Source: Pseudoneurospora amorphoporcata
Lineage: Eukaryota > Ascomycota > Sordariomycetes > Sordariales > Sordariaceae
Assembly: GCA_033297205.1 (NCBI GenBank)
Contig: MU859170.1
Location: 92,501-116,557, forward strand
DNA: 24,057 nucleotides
Direction: 5' to 3'
Shown: positions 1-10,187 of the stretch, piece after piece
How positions within the stretch are numbered: the first letter of the stretch is position 1
Layout: every line of letters starts with the position of its first letter
Made by a program: the position numbers and the translations under genes
Notes under the pieces: model-generated
Told to the model about the DNA's origin: nothing
What the model saw: only the letters and a program-made list of their open reading frames with translations
Database searches by the model: none

Positions 1-419
1 GTGGCAACGGGGCTCCTGCGCAAACGACAGTCGCTGATGATGCGTGGGCAGCAACTGGAGTCAATCCTCAGCATCTTTCCAACTTGTTTGCGCCGTTTGA
101 CCCGGCCCAAACGTCTGACTTTAGCATGTCGTTGTCAGAGACACCAAACGATACGCCAGAGTCAAGTAAGATTTCTGAGCCAAGCAGCGATATATCGGAC
201 GGCGTGGGTCTTGAAATCAACATGGACTGGGCCACCATGGACCCGGAGTTCATGGAAAACATGAACAACGTCAACCTTGACGGCTACGAACCACCGGCGT
301 TTGATAGGGAGATGATGTTCAATGACGCGTATGCCAACGTGACGTTTGATGACTCGACCTTGGATTTTTCCAAGCCTTTCAAGCTTGACACGTCGCTCTA
401 CATGCTGAACACAAACTGA
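1..419 (+). CDS. C-terminal end of an acidic protein, probable transcription factor (5' truncated by window)
   Basis: The reading frame starting at base 3 is open from the window edge to the TGA at 417-419, giving about 138 residues of a C-terminus whose start lies outside. The sequence is rich in Asp, Glu, Ser, Met and Phe, with clusters such as SEPSSDISDGVGLEINMDW and FDDSTLDFSKPFKL. Acidic stretches with spaced aromatic and hydrophobic residues are typical of fungal activation domains, so a transcription factor is the likeliest reading. No DNA-binding domain is in view and no membrane segment is seen, so the family cannot be named. The first in-frame Met in view (position 84) need not be the start, because the frame is open upstream of it. 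That it codes is well supported by the open frame and protein-like composition; the function is inferred from composition only. Confidence 0.7.
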   Translation, partial: GNGAPAQTTVADDAWAATGVNPQHLSNLFAPFDPAQTSDFSMSLSETPNDTPESSKISEPSSDISDGVGLEINMDWATMDPEFMENMNNVNLDGYEPPAFDREMMFNDAYANVTFDDSTLDFSKPFKLDTSLYMLNTN

Positions 420-1669
420 ATGGCGCTCTGTGGTGGAGAAATGAAGGAGTCTGGGGTATTGGCGGAGGATGAAAGGAGGAAGGCTGATAGGTGATTGAAT
501 GCAACGTCAAGGCGCATGGTTCATATTAAGGGTTTTTCTGGGGCGGCGTTTCGTGGGGTTGCGATGCGGAATAATGATATCTTGATTTTTACTTTCGATC
601 TCGGCATTTATTATTGGTCCGTTGCACTTCCCCTTCCCTTTGCCATTCCACATTTGTGGTGTCTAATCATGGGATTCGGGGCGCTTTTCCCTGACTCGTT
701 TCATACCACTGATATGGGGTGCTTTTTGGTGTTGGGAAAGCGGAAGGAGGAAGAATGAGGAAAATGGGCTGTTGAAATCGCCGAGCGGAATCGGGGATGT
801 ACGACACAGCAGAGCTGCTCTGGCGATCTGGGAACGAGAAAGGAGCCAAGAAGGCCGATTTATTTTCTGGAATTGATACCCGTTGGGGTTTTGCATGTTC
901 ACCAGCAACCTCACAGTTTCCAATGGATGGTTTTGTTTTCTAACGTCGGAACTTGGGCTTCAGCTGGATATTGAGAGCGTTAGACGAGCGAGCACCCTGT
1001 CAGGGGCTGTTGAAAATATTATTTACTTATTGCTGAATGTAGCTAGCTGTTTTGAGAGCGTACCAAAAAGCGCGTCTCGGTGGAGCCGAGGTTGCATCCC
1101 GTTCTCGCTTGTTCGTGCATCCAAGTGTCTTTTCGGTTCCTGAAATCCCTGATGCTCGAGCATACACAGAGTAGTGTAGTCATGGCGTATCTAACGACAC
1201 TTTTAACTTTGTAACTCGGTCGAATACATGCACATTCTCCGAGTAATCTAGAGGAGGATCCATGAAGTGCCATAATATGGTGTTTGTTGGAGGATTGGAA
1301 GACAGTACAATGTAGAGGTAGGTATGAGATGTATGAGAGAAGGGACACGTAAAATAGAGATGGTGACCCATCACGACGGGATGTTAGTGTTCTTCCCCTG
1401 TGGCATGAAACCAGACCCTTGGTGATCGATGCCACCACCGGGTACACTGCGTTAACTGTAGATTTCGTGCATGTACATCACGCTGGTAACTTTCCACAGA
1501 AATCTTTCTTTTCTCAGCCCTCATGAGTCATTGTAGCTTTCTCTACGTGTAGATGATTTTGCTCACGCAGTTACCCCATCTTCAAAGGTAAGTTTGAGAG
1601 AGGTTCGCAAATCTGGGATATCGTACCATCCCACGGGACTTGATCCTTCTAGTGTATTGCCACTGCACT
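420..1669. other. Intergenic region, no gene seen
   Basis: About 1.25 kb downstream of the first gene. Only short open frames occur on either strand; none has codon usage or a protein motif that I would defend. The first few hundred bases are presumably the 3' untranslated region of the upstream gene. No tRNA, long repeat or strong hairpin was seen here. Confidence 0.5.
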
Positions 1670-1675
1670 CTATGC

Positions 1676-2203
1676 AGGGAAATGGGGGTCTGAGAACAGG
1701 CCTTTGATAAGTACCTAGTAAGAAAATCGCAATTCCAGCAATCTGTTTCGTGCACCCGTTGCGTATAAGGTTCGGGTGCATAATAATCTGTTTGGAGAAT
1801 AAAAGTCTGAAAAGAAAAAAAAACCTCTGTTCTGCCCAATAGAGAAAACCAGGTTCAAACAGAGAAAAATTACAAAAAAGGCGTTCTACTTAGGAAAAAA
1901 GATGATGCATTTGACGAAATTTTGACTTTAGAGCATTGATAACAATAGTGCTATGACATTCTACTTCTATGGCTAGGATGGACGTTCATCATAGAGTAAA
2001 ATCGCGAAATAAATTGAATACATCAATATATTTTCTTCTAGTGTTAGCCGTCGCCAAATTAGCTTTTCTAGAAAAAGAGCAAAGGAAAACCTCTGATTTG
2101 GGTAAAATCCCTGTTTTTAAAGACAATCTGTTTTGCACCCGACCTTTAAAACTGCTGAAAACAGTCATCTTTTCAGGGTCTGAAAACAGACCCCCATTTC
2201 CCT
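1676..2203. mobile_element. MITE-like inverted-repeat element, about 530 bp, degenerate
   Basis: The outer 17 bases are a perfect inverted repeat: AGGGAAATGGGGGTCTG at 1676-1692 and its complement at 2187-2203. Further in, the arms share more scattered matches, for example GGTTCGGGTGCA at 1769-1780 against TGCACCCGACC at 2134-2144. The direct repeat CTATG lies at 1670-1674 and at 2204-2208, one base outside the left arm and immediately outside the right arm, and could be a target-site duplication. Both ends also fold locally: TGCACCCG/CGGGTGCA at 1751-1780 and GGGTCTG-AAAA-CAGACCC at 2176-2193. The inside is AT-rich and has no convincing coding sequence, so the element would be non-autonomous. 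The superfamily cannot be assigned from the ends. Confidence 0.55.
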
Positions 2204-2208
2204 CTATG

Positions 2209-2497
2209 GCTGTTAGCGCAGCTAGTAGGCACCGTTACGACTCCAGGCATCACAACTGGGGCTAGCACACCCGACTACACTGGACCTGACTAGGTATGTA
2301 ATTTGAACTTCACAGTTTGTTACCCGACGTTACGAAAACCACGGCATCGCGTCTTACAAACTCTACACAACGCGCCTCCTCCTTCACATTTCCAGGTTTT
2401 TCAACGACGCTTCACACAATACCCCGAGGTGACTGACGGGATCGAGCACGAGCAGGAGCAGGAGCACCAGTAATAGTTTTTCACCAGCGTTACAGCT
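2209..2497. other. Intergenic region and presumed leader of the Whi5-like gene
   Basis: Short spacer between the inverted-repeat element and the Whi5-like start codon. It contains an imprecise GAGCAGGAGCAGGAGCAC repeat at about 2450-2468. No clear TATA box was seen. Confidence 0.4.
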
Positions 2498-4015
2498 ATG
2501 ACCACCATCTCGCCCACCAAGCGGCGAATTCTCGAGTCACTGAATCCCAACCTCAACGCGTCGACACCCTGCCCGGAGCCGGGCTCCAAGTCTGAATTCG
2601 AGGGTGGGCAACTAGAACAGGAAGTGGAAGTGCGATCGATCGAATCGTCTATCCTTCCTTCTGCAGGGTGTTGTGAGAAGGATCGTGGTGAAGAGGATCA
2701 GGAACCGGTCAGGAAGAGAGTGTGCCTTGAGCGAGATCATCGGGGAGCACATCACCAGCACGAGCACCAGCAGATACAAGCTGGTTGTACTGGTCATAGG
2801 AATAGGAGGAATCATTCGAGGTCGGCATCTCCTCCTACCGAGCGGGAGTCTACTACCGAGTTGTTTGTCAGCAAGTCGACTACCACCAACCTCTCACAGT
2901 CCACAGCCACAGACATGGAGCACGAGAGAAGACGATCTCAATCAGTGCTACCAGCCCTTCATCCAGCCCGTGTGGCAGCCGAAGGAGCAGGGGCAGCAGC
3001 CTTCTCCGCCGCCCCCATGGCTACAAACCAAATCGCTTACCCAGCTGCTCTTGTTGGTGGTGCTAACTTCAACAATAATCACAATCACAATCACAAGCAG
3101 CCAAAAAGGACGACAAACCCAAACCAAAACCCGCGTCTTCGGTTGGCGAATCAGGCGGCTAGACAGGTACGCTTGCCATGCCCACTCATCAGTTCCCGGG
3201 GCATTTGGATGTGCTAACAATTTGATGAATCGTCAACACCCAACACAGAAAGCGGAAATTCTCCGTCTCCGCCTCAGCCTGGCCGCTTACAAAATTCAGA
3301 CGGGCCAGACTGACGTCCCGTTGGAGAAACTGGAGGTGGTGCGTTCTTCGTTGCCGTGGTTCCAGAGTCAACAACGGTCAGCGCGTGGTGACGGGACAAC
3401 AAACCATCTCAATGTCTGTCATGATCGCACCGACCCAGCAAGTTGGAGCTTCGGTAGTACCAGCAGCACCAGCAGTCAAGGTCAGGGGCAAGGTTACGTC
3501 CAGCGAGTAAACCACCTCCGCCACGCCGCCGGAGCGGCCATCGAAGCTGTACAAGCAAAACAGGAACTTCGAACGGCATGGGGGCGGGAAAGGGAAAGGG
3601 AACAGTATAGGGAATGGCATGGACAGTATCGCCACCATAACCATCATAATCATCAGGGATCCAGTTGGGATTATGCCGCTGAGCAAGGACATGATGGAAT
3701 CTCTAGGGATCAAAGGCGGCGTCAGCGCCGCATTGTCGGAAGTGGAACTGGAATGAAGCCATTACCAGATCGGCAGGGTCGGGAGGGCTGGGCAAGCTGT
3801 GGTGGTTCTACTTCCACGGGTGCTACTGCTGGTATGAGTGCGGTTACGACGGCGGCGGCGACTACGTCTCCTCATTTTAGTCGGGTGGACCTCGCGGAAC
3901 GCGCATTACAGGCTCATCAGCGGCTTCAGTCGACGGCGGTCACAGAAGAGCTACCGATGGAGGATGAATGCGAGCATGATGAGAGCGACTCAGAAAAGAT
4001 CAACTACCAACACCG

Positions 4016-4099
<84 letters not shown>

Positions 4100-4484
4100 G
4101 CGCCATCAACAGCACATGGGCCACGACCACAACGGATGGGTAGTACACCTCACAACAGAAGAGAATGACATCGGTGAAGAGCCAGGGAGGAGAGAATCGG
4201 ATGATGACGAGGAGAAGCATGAGGACCAAGTCATACCATCCACATCCAGGAGTCAGCTGATGGGGTCCGGATACTCCACTGAGCCTGAACCTGAACCCCA
4301 GTCTGAGCTGCCGAGTTTACCGTCGTACCAGGTGAATGTGTGGGATCAAGATCGAGATCAGGGTCAGGATCTGGAGGGATTTGGAGGTGAAGAGGAAGAA
4401 GAAGAAGAGGGAGGGGAAGGGGACGAGCAACATGGAGATGGAGACGAGGCCGCCAGTGGATTGTTGAGCTTGTCAAGGGGCTAG
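2498..4484 (+). CDS. Whi5/Nrm1-like G1/S transcription repressor with polyglutamine tract (two exons)
   Basis: Model: exon 1 2498-3166, exon 2 3249-4484, encoding 634 residues. The N-terminus TTISPTKRRIL is typical of fungal Whi5-like proteins and carries a CDK-type S-P-x-K site. Splicing joins ANQAARQ to KAEILRLRLSLAAYKIQTG, followed by QTDVP; this matches the short Whi5-family helix (LRLRL-x-AxYKxxTxQ, residues about 224-245) by which these repressors contact SBF/MBF-type factors. The family restrains G1/S transcription until CDK phosphorylation. The rest is low complexity: a His/Asn run near the end of exon 1, an Arg/His-rich middle, 28 glutamines, an acidic tail (poly-Glu) and the ending AASGLLSLSRG. 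The start is the first ATG in frame and opens the conserved N-terminal motif. The family call is firm at motif level. Exon structure between about 3339 and 3800 is less certain, because the +1 frame also looks coding there. Confidence 0.82.
3167..3248 (+). other. Intron of the Whi5-like gene (82 bp)
   Basis: The donor is CAG|GTACGC at 3167 and the acceptor ACACAG| ends at 3248. A consensus branch site GCTAAC lies at 3213-3218, 30 bases before the acceptor. The intron is phase 0, and removing it creates the Whi5-family motif, which is independent support for the splice. Confidence 0.85.
4017..4100 (+). repeat. Pure (CAA)27 CAG microsatellite encoding 28 glutamines
   Basis: Twenty-seven uninterrupted CAA codons followed by one CAG, in frame with the Whi5-like protein. 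Such a pure triplet tract is prone to slippage, so its length is likely to differ between strains. Confidence 0.97.
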
Positions 4485-5008
4485 CTAACAGCCGGTGAGC
4501 CCCGTGGTCTGGATTTGAGGTGGTTGCTCGCGGTTGGCTTTTGGGGTGCTTTGACAGGTTTTGGGTAGAGATGGAGGTCGTGGGATAGAAGGCGTTAGAG
4601 AGGGCTTTGACTATGCCGGTTTAGGTTAGGAAAATATTGGTTATAGAGAATACGGCCATGGTCGGTATCATAAAAAGGATAGGGCTGGGTCCATGTACTG
4701 TGTGGTCCGTGTGGGCGAGAGAGTCGTCATGATGGTGTTAGATGGTATTCTATAGCATACAATTATGTATGACTGGTCTAGGCAACTTGTACCTAGCGGT
4801 TGTTCCTTCGGTGTTTGATAGAAGATGCAAAGAAAAACGTGAATAGTGAACTGAGATGGAAGATGCAGCCAGGGACTAAACACAACCACATACATCTGGT
4901 CAAAAGACTCTTGAAGCAGGGGGTGGTAAAGTTCTTTGATGTGTCCTTGAAGAAAGGAAAAGAAGAAAGGGAGAAGAGCCTGGTAAGGTGAGTTCCAAGG
5001 AAAATCAC
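4485..5008. other. Intergenic region, no gene seen
   Basis: This lies between the Whi5-like stop and the tRNA terminator. The longest open frames, on the minus strand, overlap the tRNA and have no recognisable content. The first part is presumably 3' untranslated sequence. Confidence 0.5.
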
Positions 5009-5016
5009 AAAAAAAA
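5009..5016 (-). terminator. RNA polymerase III terminator of the tRNA
   Basis: Eight A's on the + strand read as T8 on the minus strand, about 25 bases beyond the tRNA 3' end. A weaker T4 lies closer, at 5024-5027. Confidence 0.75.
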
Positions 5017-5041
5017 GAAAGACCAAAATTTGAACATGATT

Positions 5042-5113
5042 TAGCTGCAACTCGTTTCGATCGAGTGACCTCCGGGTTATGAGCCCGGCGCGCTTCCGCT
5101 GCGCCATGCAGCT
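5042..5113 (-). tRNA. Initiator tRNA-Met (CAU)
   Basis: The minus strand reads a complete 72-nt cloverleaf. The 7-bp acceptor stem (AGCTGCA with TGCAGCT) starts with the A1:U72 pair typical of eukaryotic initiators. The anticodon loop is CTCATAA, with GC pairs in the stem (CCGGG with CCCGG). The T loop is ATCGAAA, with A at position 54 as in initiators, and the D arm GGCGCAGCGGAAGCGC closely resembles the yeast initiator. There is no intron and CCA is not encoded. A T8 pol III stop follows. Confidence 0.97.
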
Positions 5114-5765
5114 TTTTTTTGTGTTTAACTTTCAAGTCTGCCGAGCTCCTTAAGGCTACTGCTATACTTGGTTTCGGGAGGAAGAAAAAGAAACCTGCGA
5201 GTGCGGATGTCAGAAGTTGCTATTGTCTTGATGGCGATTGCTTTGGACGGATGCAGCCGTCCAGTCAAGTTTGGTTGCGATGATTCATTGACATACTCAA
5301 GGGTAGGCGGGTAAATTGGGGTTGGTTGTTACGAAATGCGCGAATGGGGAACTGATGGGTCAGTTATCGACTAAACACCATCTTTGACAAGTTGTGTAAC
5401 TGATGAAGACTTGAATTTGGTTAAAGCTCCAAGCTGAGTATCTTCTATATTAAATTATCCATAATAATGCGCTCTGTAGCCAAAGTATGTCTCGTTCTGT
5501 GTTAACAGTTTCCCCTTGAAGCGCAAGTCGCTTTGCTTGGGGCTGACAGACAAAATAGCTTCCCCGAAGACCCAAAACAACGCCGATGCTAATGAAGAGT
5601 GGTGGTATAATGATATCAAAAGTTTGTGCAAAGGAAAAAGGCAACCTCAAGCAACATGAGAACAGCCATCAGTCGTATCGGCACTCCAACATCCCCCGTA
5701 ACCAAATTAGTGAGGAGCTTGAGGTAGCTCCGTATAGAAAGACCAGACAAGAGGCGTGTAGTCGC
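5114..5765. other. Intergenic region, no gene seen
   Basis: The spacer between the tRNA and the 3' end of the ERF4-like gene. Only short spurious open frames are present. The part next to 5765 is presumably the 3' untranslated region of the minus-strand gene. Confidence 0.5.
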
Positions 5766-7507
5766 TTATAAAACAGTAACAGCGGGTGGATGTAGCGGAG
5801 GTTCGGTGGGCTCAACTTGTACGGCCCCATCAGTCCCACGAGACGCCCCCGGTGTAGGTGGTGCAGGTGCAATTTCGGGATCTGGTATTTGAATATCCAG
5901 CTACCATCACTCAGTTAGTATACGATCACCGCAGACAAGATTACATTTGGGGAGAGACGTACTGTCATATAACCGGTCCTCTTGAGCGGCATAATTTTTG
6001 GTGGGATCGTGCCATCTTCACTTCCCACCGTCTTTTCCATCTCTTTGTTCCACTGCTCAATCCAATTCTCGAGATTCTGGAGCCGACCCTTTACACCCGT
6101 AAACCCAAAGTCTTCCCATAGCCAGCCTGTCGCAAGACCCAAGACGCCGTCCAAGATGTTGCGCCAGTTGTACGGACTAAAAATTGGCACAAGCTCCGAG
6201 TTCAACTTTTGGATCACGCGCCGGAACTCTTGCTCTGATAACCCTGCCGGCTCGAGGATTTCCGGGTACAGATTCGAGAACGTAGGGGCCAAGTCACCCT
6301 CCAAAAGCCAGTCCCGACGGACACGGATAATTCGCGTGCTGATGTATTCCGGAGAGTCCAGAGGGACGTGGGGGTTGAGGTGCGGGTAGCAAGCGTGCTG
6401 CGGTCCCCATTCGTCGCCAGCGTCTGGTTGTTGATCAGGATCCCCCAGAATGTCAGAGTCGTCCGATGAAATGGCAGAACCAATTCCCGATATCCGTGAT
6501 CCTATCGACTGCCGCGTGTCCATCACATCCGGTCCTCGTTCCAGGTCGGGAGAAAATCCGGCCCCACTATCTCCCCCATCCTGCTCGTTTTCCGCGTGAG
6601 CCATGTCTTCTTTCCCTTTCCCTTTGTCCAAATGTTTCTTCCCGTGATCGAAGCTTAGCCCAACCGGTACCCGACTCTTGGTGCTAGATATACTCTGGCC
6701 CCGAGTCTTCCGTCCAGAAGTGTTCGCTTCCGGAAGTTCTTGGATAGCGCGGATGCGACAAGGTCCTGCGTCGGTTTCCTCCACTTGTTCGAAAGGCGAA
6801 GGCGTTAGACTAGCTCGTTTCCCTTCAAGCGAATGTCGAAGGGTCCGCGGCAGAGGGGAGCGTTGCGCACTACGGTCGAGTTGGAGACTGGCTCGCGCAC
6901 TGATGGCGGAATGACGTGTCTGTTGCTGGTTCTCGGGTACGCTTAACAATGGCTGATCGCCGGCGCCGGCGGCTGTTGGATAAGACGGATCGAAATCGAG
7001 GCGGGGCGAGGGAAGCGTAAGAGGGATCGCGGGCGGCGGGGGCGATGACTGGCGTCTCCTCCGAGTTGCGGCGGTAGGAGTAGGTGGAAGTCTCGGGGTG
7101 GAGTTTGTCGGATTCCAAAGACGAGCAGGTGATTGTCGATGAGGAGAATGAAAGTGGGCGTATTGGCGGTTGAGGGGAGAGGTGGATGTCGCAACTGCGC
7201 CGCGGGTCCGAAAAGGTGATTCCAAGAGCGACACTGGAGGATTATCGTGTGCCCTGCGCGGCGAACGGCCAAAGCCGGGCGCGAAGGCGGGAGAAAGCGC
7301 TGCGGGTGGCGGAGGGGACGGAGTTGAGGTGTGCGCGGTGGGATAGTTGGGTTGTAGCGATGGAGATGGCAGTTGGGTGTTGGCGGTTAGGGGGTATGGG
7401 TGTATTGTAGATGGCGTTTCGATGGCTGTCAGATCTACGGCGGTTGCTTCAAGCGACGAGCAGAGGTGGGCTGGTGGTATCGTTGGTGAAGCCGTTGGAA
7501 CGAGCAA
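5766..7507 (-). CDS. erf4: ERF4/Shr5 family subunit of the Ras palmitoyltransferase (two exons)
   Basis: Model on the minus strand: exon 1 7507-5963, exon 2 5900-5766, giving 559 residues. The C-terminal third (residues about 386-493) is the Golgin A7/ERF4 domain: SPEYISTRIIRVRRDW, then NSELVPIFSPYNWRNILDG, then GWLWEDFGFTGVKGRL. In yeast Erf4 partners the DHHC enzyme Erf2 on the ER to palmitoylate Ras. The first 380 residues are Pro/Ser/Arg-rich and predicted disordered, with many S/T-P sites (PSPPPPAAL, SSPPPPAIPL, LTPSPFEQ); long N-terminal extensions are usual in filamentous fungi. Exon 2 adds a Pro-rich tail (PDPEIAPAPPTPGAS) ending in VTVL. The start is the most upstream ATG of the frame; a slightly different start or a 5' intron cannot be excluded. 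It is divergent from the membrane-protein gene at 10188. Confidence 0.93.
5901..5962 (-). other. Intron of the ERF4-like gene (62 bp)
   Basis: On the minus strand the donor is GTACGT (5962-5957), the branch site ATACTAACTGA precedes the acceptor by about 16 bases, and the acceptor is GGTAG (ending 5901). It is phase 0. Unspliced translation would stop inside the intron after 15 residues. Confidence 0.93.
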
Positions 7508-9651
7508 TCAGTGGCGGCCGCAAAAACGGCCCCCTCCTCAACGTGGAAATTCCGTCTTGCGCTTGGTGGCCGGGCCTGTGTTGGTCGTCTGCCGCTCCTC
7601 GCCGCACTCAGGGGATCCCGACTTGTGATTTGTTGGAGATTTGTCAAGTGGAAGTCCTGAAGTGTTATAGCTCCGGCGCCGACACGAGTCGAAAGGCAGC
7701 CTTGTTCAAGCTTGACTTCGATCAACCCTGTACCCAGGCGGCTAGAGGTCCACCGGTTCCTCCTGGCTCGCGATCGAATTGTTGTTGGCTTGATCCCGTT
7801 ATCTCGATTAATCTGGCGCCAACAACGGCGGCAGCGGTCGCGGTAGAATTCGCACTGGACGATCGGCGCCCGAGGCAATCTGGATAGCAACAGAACCGGC
7901 ACTCCCTCTCGTTCCCGTAGGACTGGGAGCAGCGCAGGGCGGCAATGACAATGTCGGACAGTTGCCAGTTCGTCGGTTGGTTTCAGTGTCCCTGATTGTG
8001 AATTTCCAGCGATATGCAGGCCGCGACGCTGCGTGCTCTCTGAGTGGCTCCTTTCTTTCGATTGATGTGGACAGGGCTGCTCATCACCCAGAGGCCAGTC
8101 GACCAAGGTCTTGTCAGCTGGCGGCAACCGGCAGTCAACCACCACTGTCTCTTCCACACCAACGTCCCGCCAACTCACCACGGAGATACAGCAAAACGAA
8201 CTAGATGGCTCGGCGGATGTGGTTGGAAATTCAAAGCGGAATTTGAGAGCTTCTAACTTGTCGACAACGCCTTATTCGCGTCGGTGCAACAAAAACACAT
8301 GCGGTCGAGAGTATCGTTTGGACGAATGCCGAAGAGAAAGCTGCTTGATTTGGGTCTGGTTGAATGATCAAGTTTGGGTGGTTAAATTGGTCTTTCGCAG
8401 GACACTGATGGGGAATTTGTTGTTCTATATAGGGTCTTCTCTCGGCCACCCCGTTTCATTGCCAACTCTCCAACAATGGAAGCTTGGCCTTTCTTCGGCC
8501 GTAGGCGGTACATGTTTTTCAGGATTTCGAGAATCTTTGCATTCCCGGCAATATCACTAGTCAGGGGTATCAACCACCTTCACGCCGGGAATGTTACCCA
8601 ACATTCAACGTTTTAAACGTTTTAAAGCCTCAGCCAGTTGCTGTACGACGTCCATTACCAGATGGTGGATTTCCCTGGATGTCGTTCTCTACTAACTCGG
8701 CGTGCCCGGACACTGCAAACCTACGAATAGGTAACGCCTGGGACGGTCATGCCGTGCAACACTATGATTCTTGTCACAGAATTGCAAACACTGGAACACC
8801 GGATGAACTCTACGATTGAAACTTGGACTTACAAGCCGGTTCCGTGAGGTGCTCGGACGCTAATGGTCCAAGCACGGACATGACGAACTAGCGGAGTGAA
8901 ACTTTCACTGCCGTGTTCTATCGTTCACCAAGACGGGATTTCTCAAAGACCGGGCACTCTCCTATCATTCACTACCTAGGTACCATTCTACCTACGACCT
9001 GTCGGCAAGCAAGCGGGGCCTCCACATGGGCGTGTCTTGCATTAGGGCCAAAAGTCCACGTGCAAAAAGTCAACTGCGAGAGGGGCATTTTGTTTTATTT
9101 TTCTCTTCTTTTCAACCCCCACTGCTCCAAGTACCAATCTCTCTTCACCCTCTCAGCTTCTGTTTGCCCATTACCACAGATACTCTGCACGAGAGGAGCA
9201 TCTCTTAATGTCGACACATTCACACTACCAAACCCCAAGGAACTACCGGAAGAGAGCAAGTGAAAGGAGTACCGATGCGGCCTTAAATCCCAGCCGATTA
9301 CCTGGAGGTAGCCAATGAAACAAATCACTATGGCTTTTTGCAGCAGATATTCCGAGCTCTTCTGCAAGCGAGGCCGAGAACCTCGCCGGCCACCTACCTT
9401 TTCTGGAGACCCAAGCGGGGTTGAGTATCAGATGTCAGACGTTTGCGCGTTGTCGCTAACAGTTATATATGAGTCTTAGCTGCAATATTGTTAGCACATG
9501 GACATATCATTCTTGATACCCAATGCCACCTTTGAAGGTGCCACTGCCAGTGGCACAATGCAGTGAAACACAGAAGGAGAGCTGCACGCAATCCATTACC
9601 TTAGGTTGCGGCGCGAACGAGGCCAAGCCCAGGGCGGTTAGGACCATGACT
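7508..9651. other. Divergent intergenic region upstream of ERF4, no gene seen
   Basis: This spacer lies between two divergent genes. Several open frames of 100-250 codons cross 7.4-8.6 kb on both strands, including one of 248 codons on the minus strand at 8181-7435, but they are Arg/Pro/Ser mixtures expected from GC-rich DNA, overlap the ERF4 start and contain no domain. A short duplicated AACGTTTTA motif occurs at about 8610-8625. I see no RNA gene. Confidence 0.45.
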
Positions 9652-9720
9652 TATAAACCTACCAGATCCCCTTCTTCTCCACTTGGTAGCACGAGGTGGT
9701 CGGTCCTCTCTCTCTGACTC
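9652..9720 (+). promoter_or_regulatory. Candidate core promoter of the membrane-protein gene
   Basis: TATAAA at 9652-9657 is followed by pyrimidine-rich DNA (CCCCTTCTTCTCC, then CTCTCTCTCTGACTCTC up to about 9723), the usual fungal arrangement of a TATA box before a CT-rich start region. It is 530 bases upstream of the start codon, so a leader of about 450 bases is implied if correct. Confidence 0.4.
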
Positions 9721-9865
9721 TCACAGCTTCCAAACTTGCCATCTCACTCAGACTGTGCGTCCGAGACCTATTTTTTTTACGCATTGCAGCAACATCAACG
9801 TCGCCATCATTCACGCTACGCAGCGTTGCCTGGCTGACAGCTGTGCAGCGGACTCGTGAAGCTTA

Positions 9866-9988
9866 ATGACGTGCAGTCTTCTGGCATCCGGCAGCAGTGA
9901 CGAACCCATCTTCCCCGCAACCCCAAATCGATTTGCAGACTACGTCACAGTTTCCCACCTTGCATCTTGCTTCGGAACACGCTTGTGA
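9866..9988 (+). other. Candidate upstream ORF (40 codons) in the leader of the membrane-protein gene
   Basis: ATG at 9866-9868 opens 40 codons ending in TGA at 9986-9988, 199 bases before the main ATG at 10188. If transcription starts near the candidate promoter at 9652-9720, this lies in the leader and could lower translation of the main frame. A leader intron or a later start site would remove it. Confidence 0.3.
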
Positions 9989-10187
9989 GCTCACGGACCG
10001 CATCGTACCTCGACAAACACATTCCCTTGACCTAGAAACCACGAATCGATATATCTCCTGTCATCATATCGACTTGCCGGCAGTTCCTCTTGTCGCCGGG
10101 GAAATCTTTACACCAGCTGCACATATACGGTGCATCCCGCTCGCCCAAAGGTGCAACATCATACGCATTTGCTTCCTGCTTGAGTCA

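Noticed and set aside
2673..3248. Upstream extension of the polyglutamine frame as a separate gene start
   Set aside because: The Whi5-type N-terminus is in the other frame from 2498, and the splice 3167-3248 joins it to the Whi5 motif. The extension is an out-of-frame reading of exon 1 and the intron.
3990..4229. Poly-leucine open frame on the minus strand
   Set aside because: It is only the antisense reading of the CAA tract.
4668..5135. A 155-codon minus-strand open frame
   Set aside because: It runs straight through the tRNA-Met gene and has no recognisable domain.
7435..8181. A 248-codon open frame on the minus strand upstream of ERF4
   Set aside because: It overlaps the ERF4 start region in another frame, is a mixture of Arg, Ser, Pro and Leu with no motif, and several equally long frames occur on the other strand, as expected in GC-rich DNA.
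9897..10187. N-terminal extension of the membrane protein from a GTG
   Set aside because: Fungal nuclear genes rarely start at GTG, no ATG exists in this frame before 10188, and the stretch does not look protein-like.
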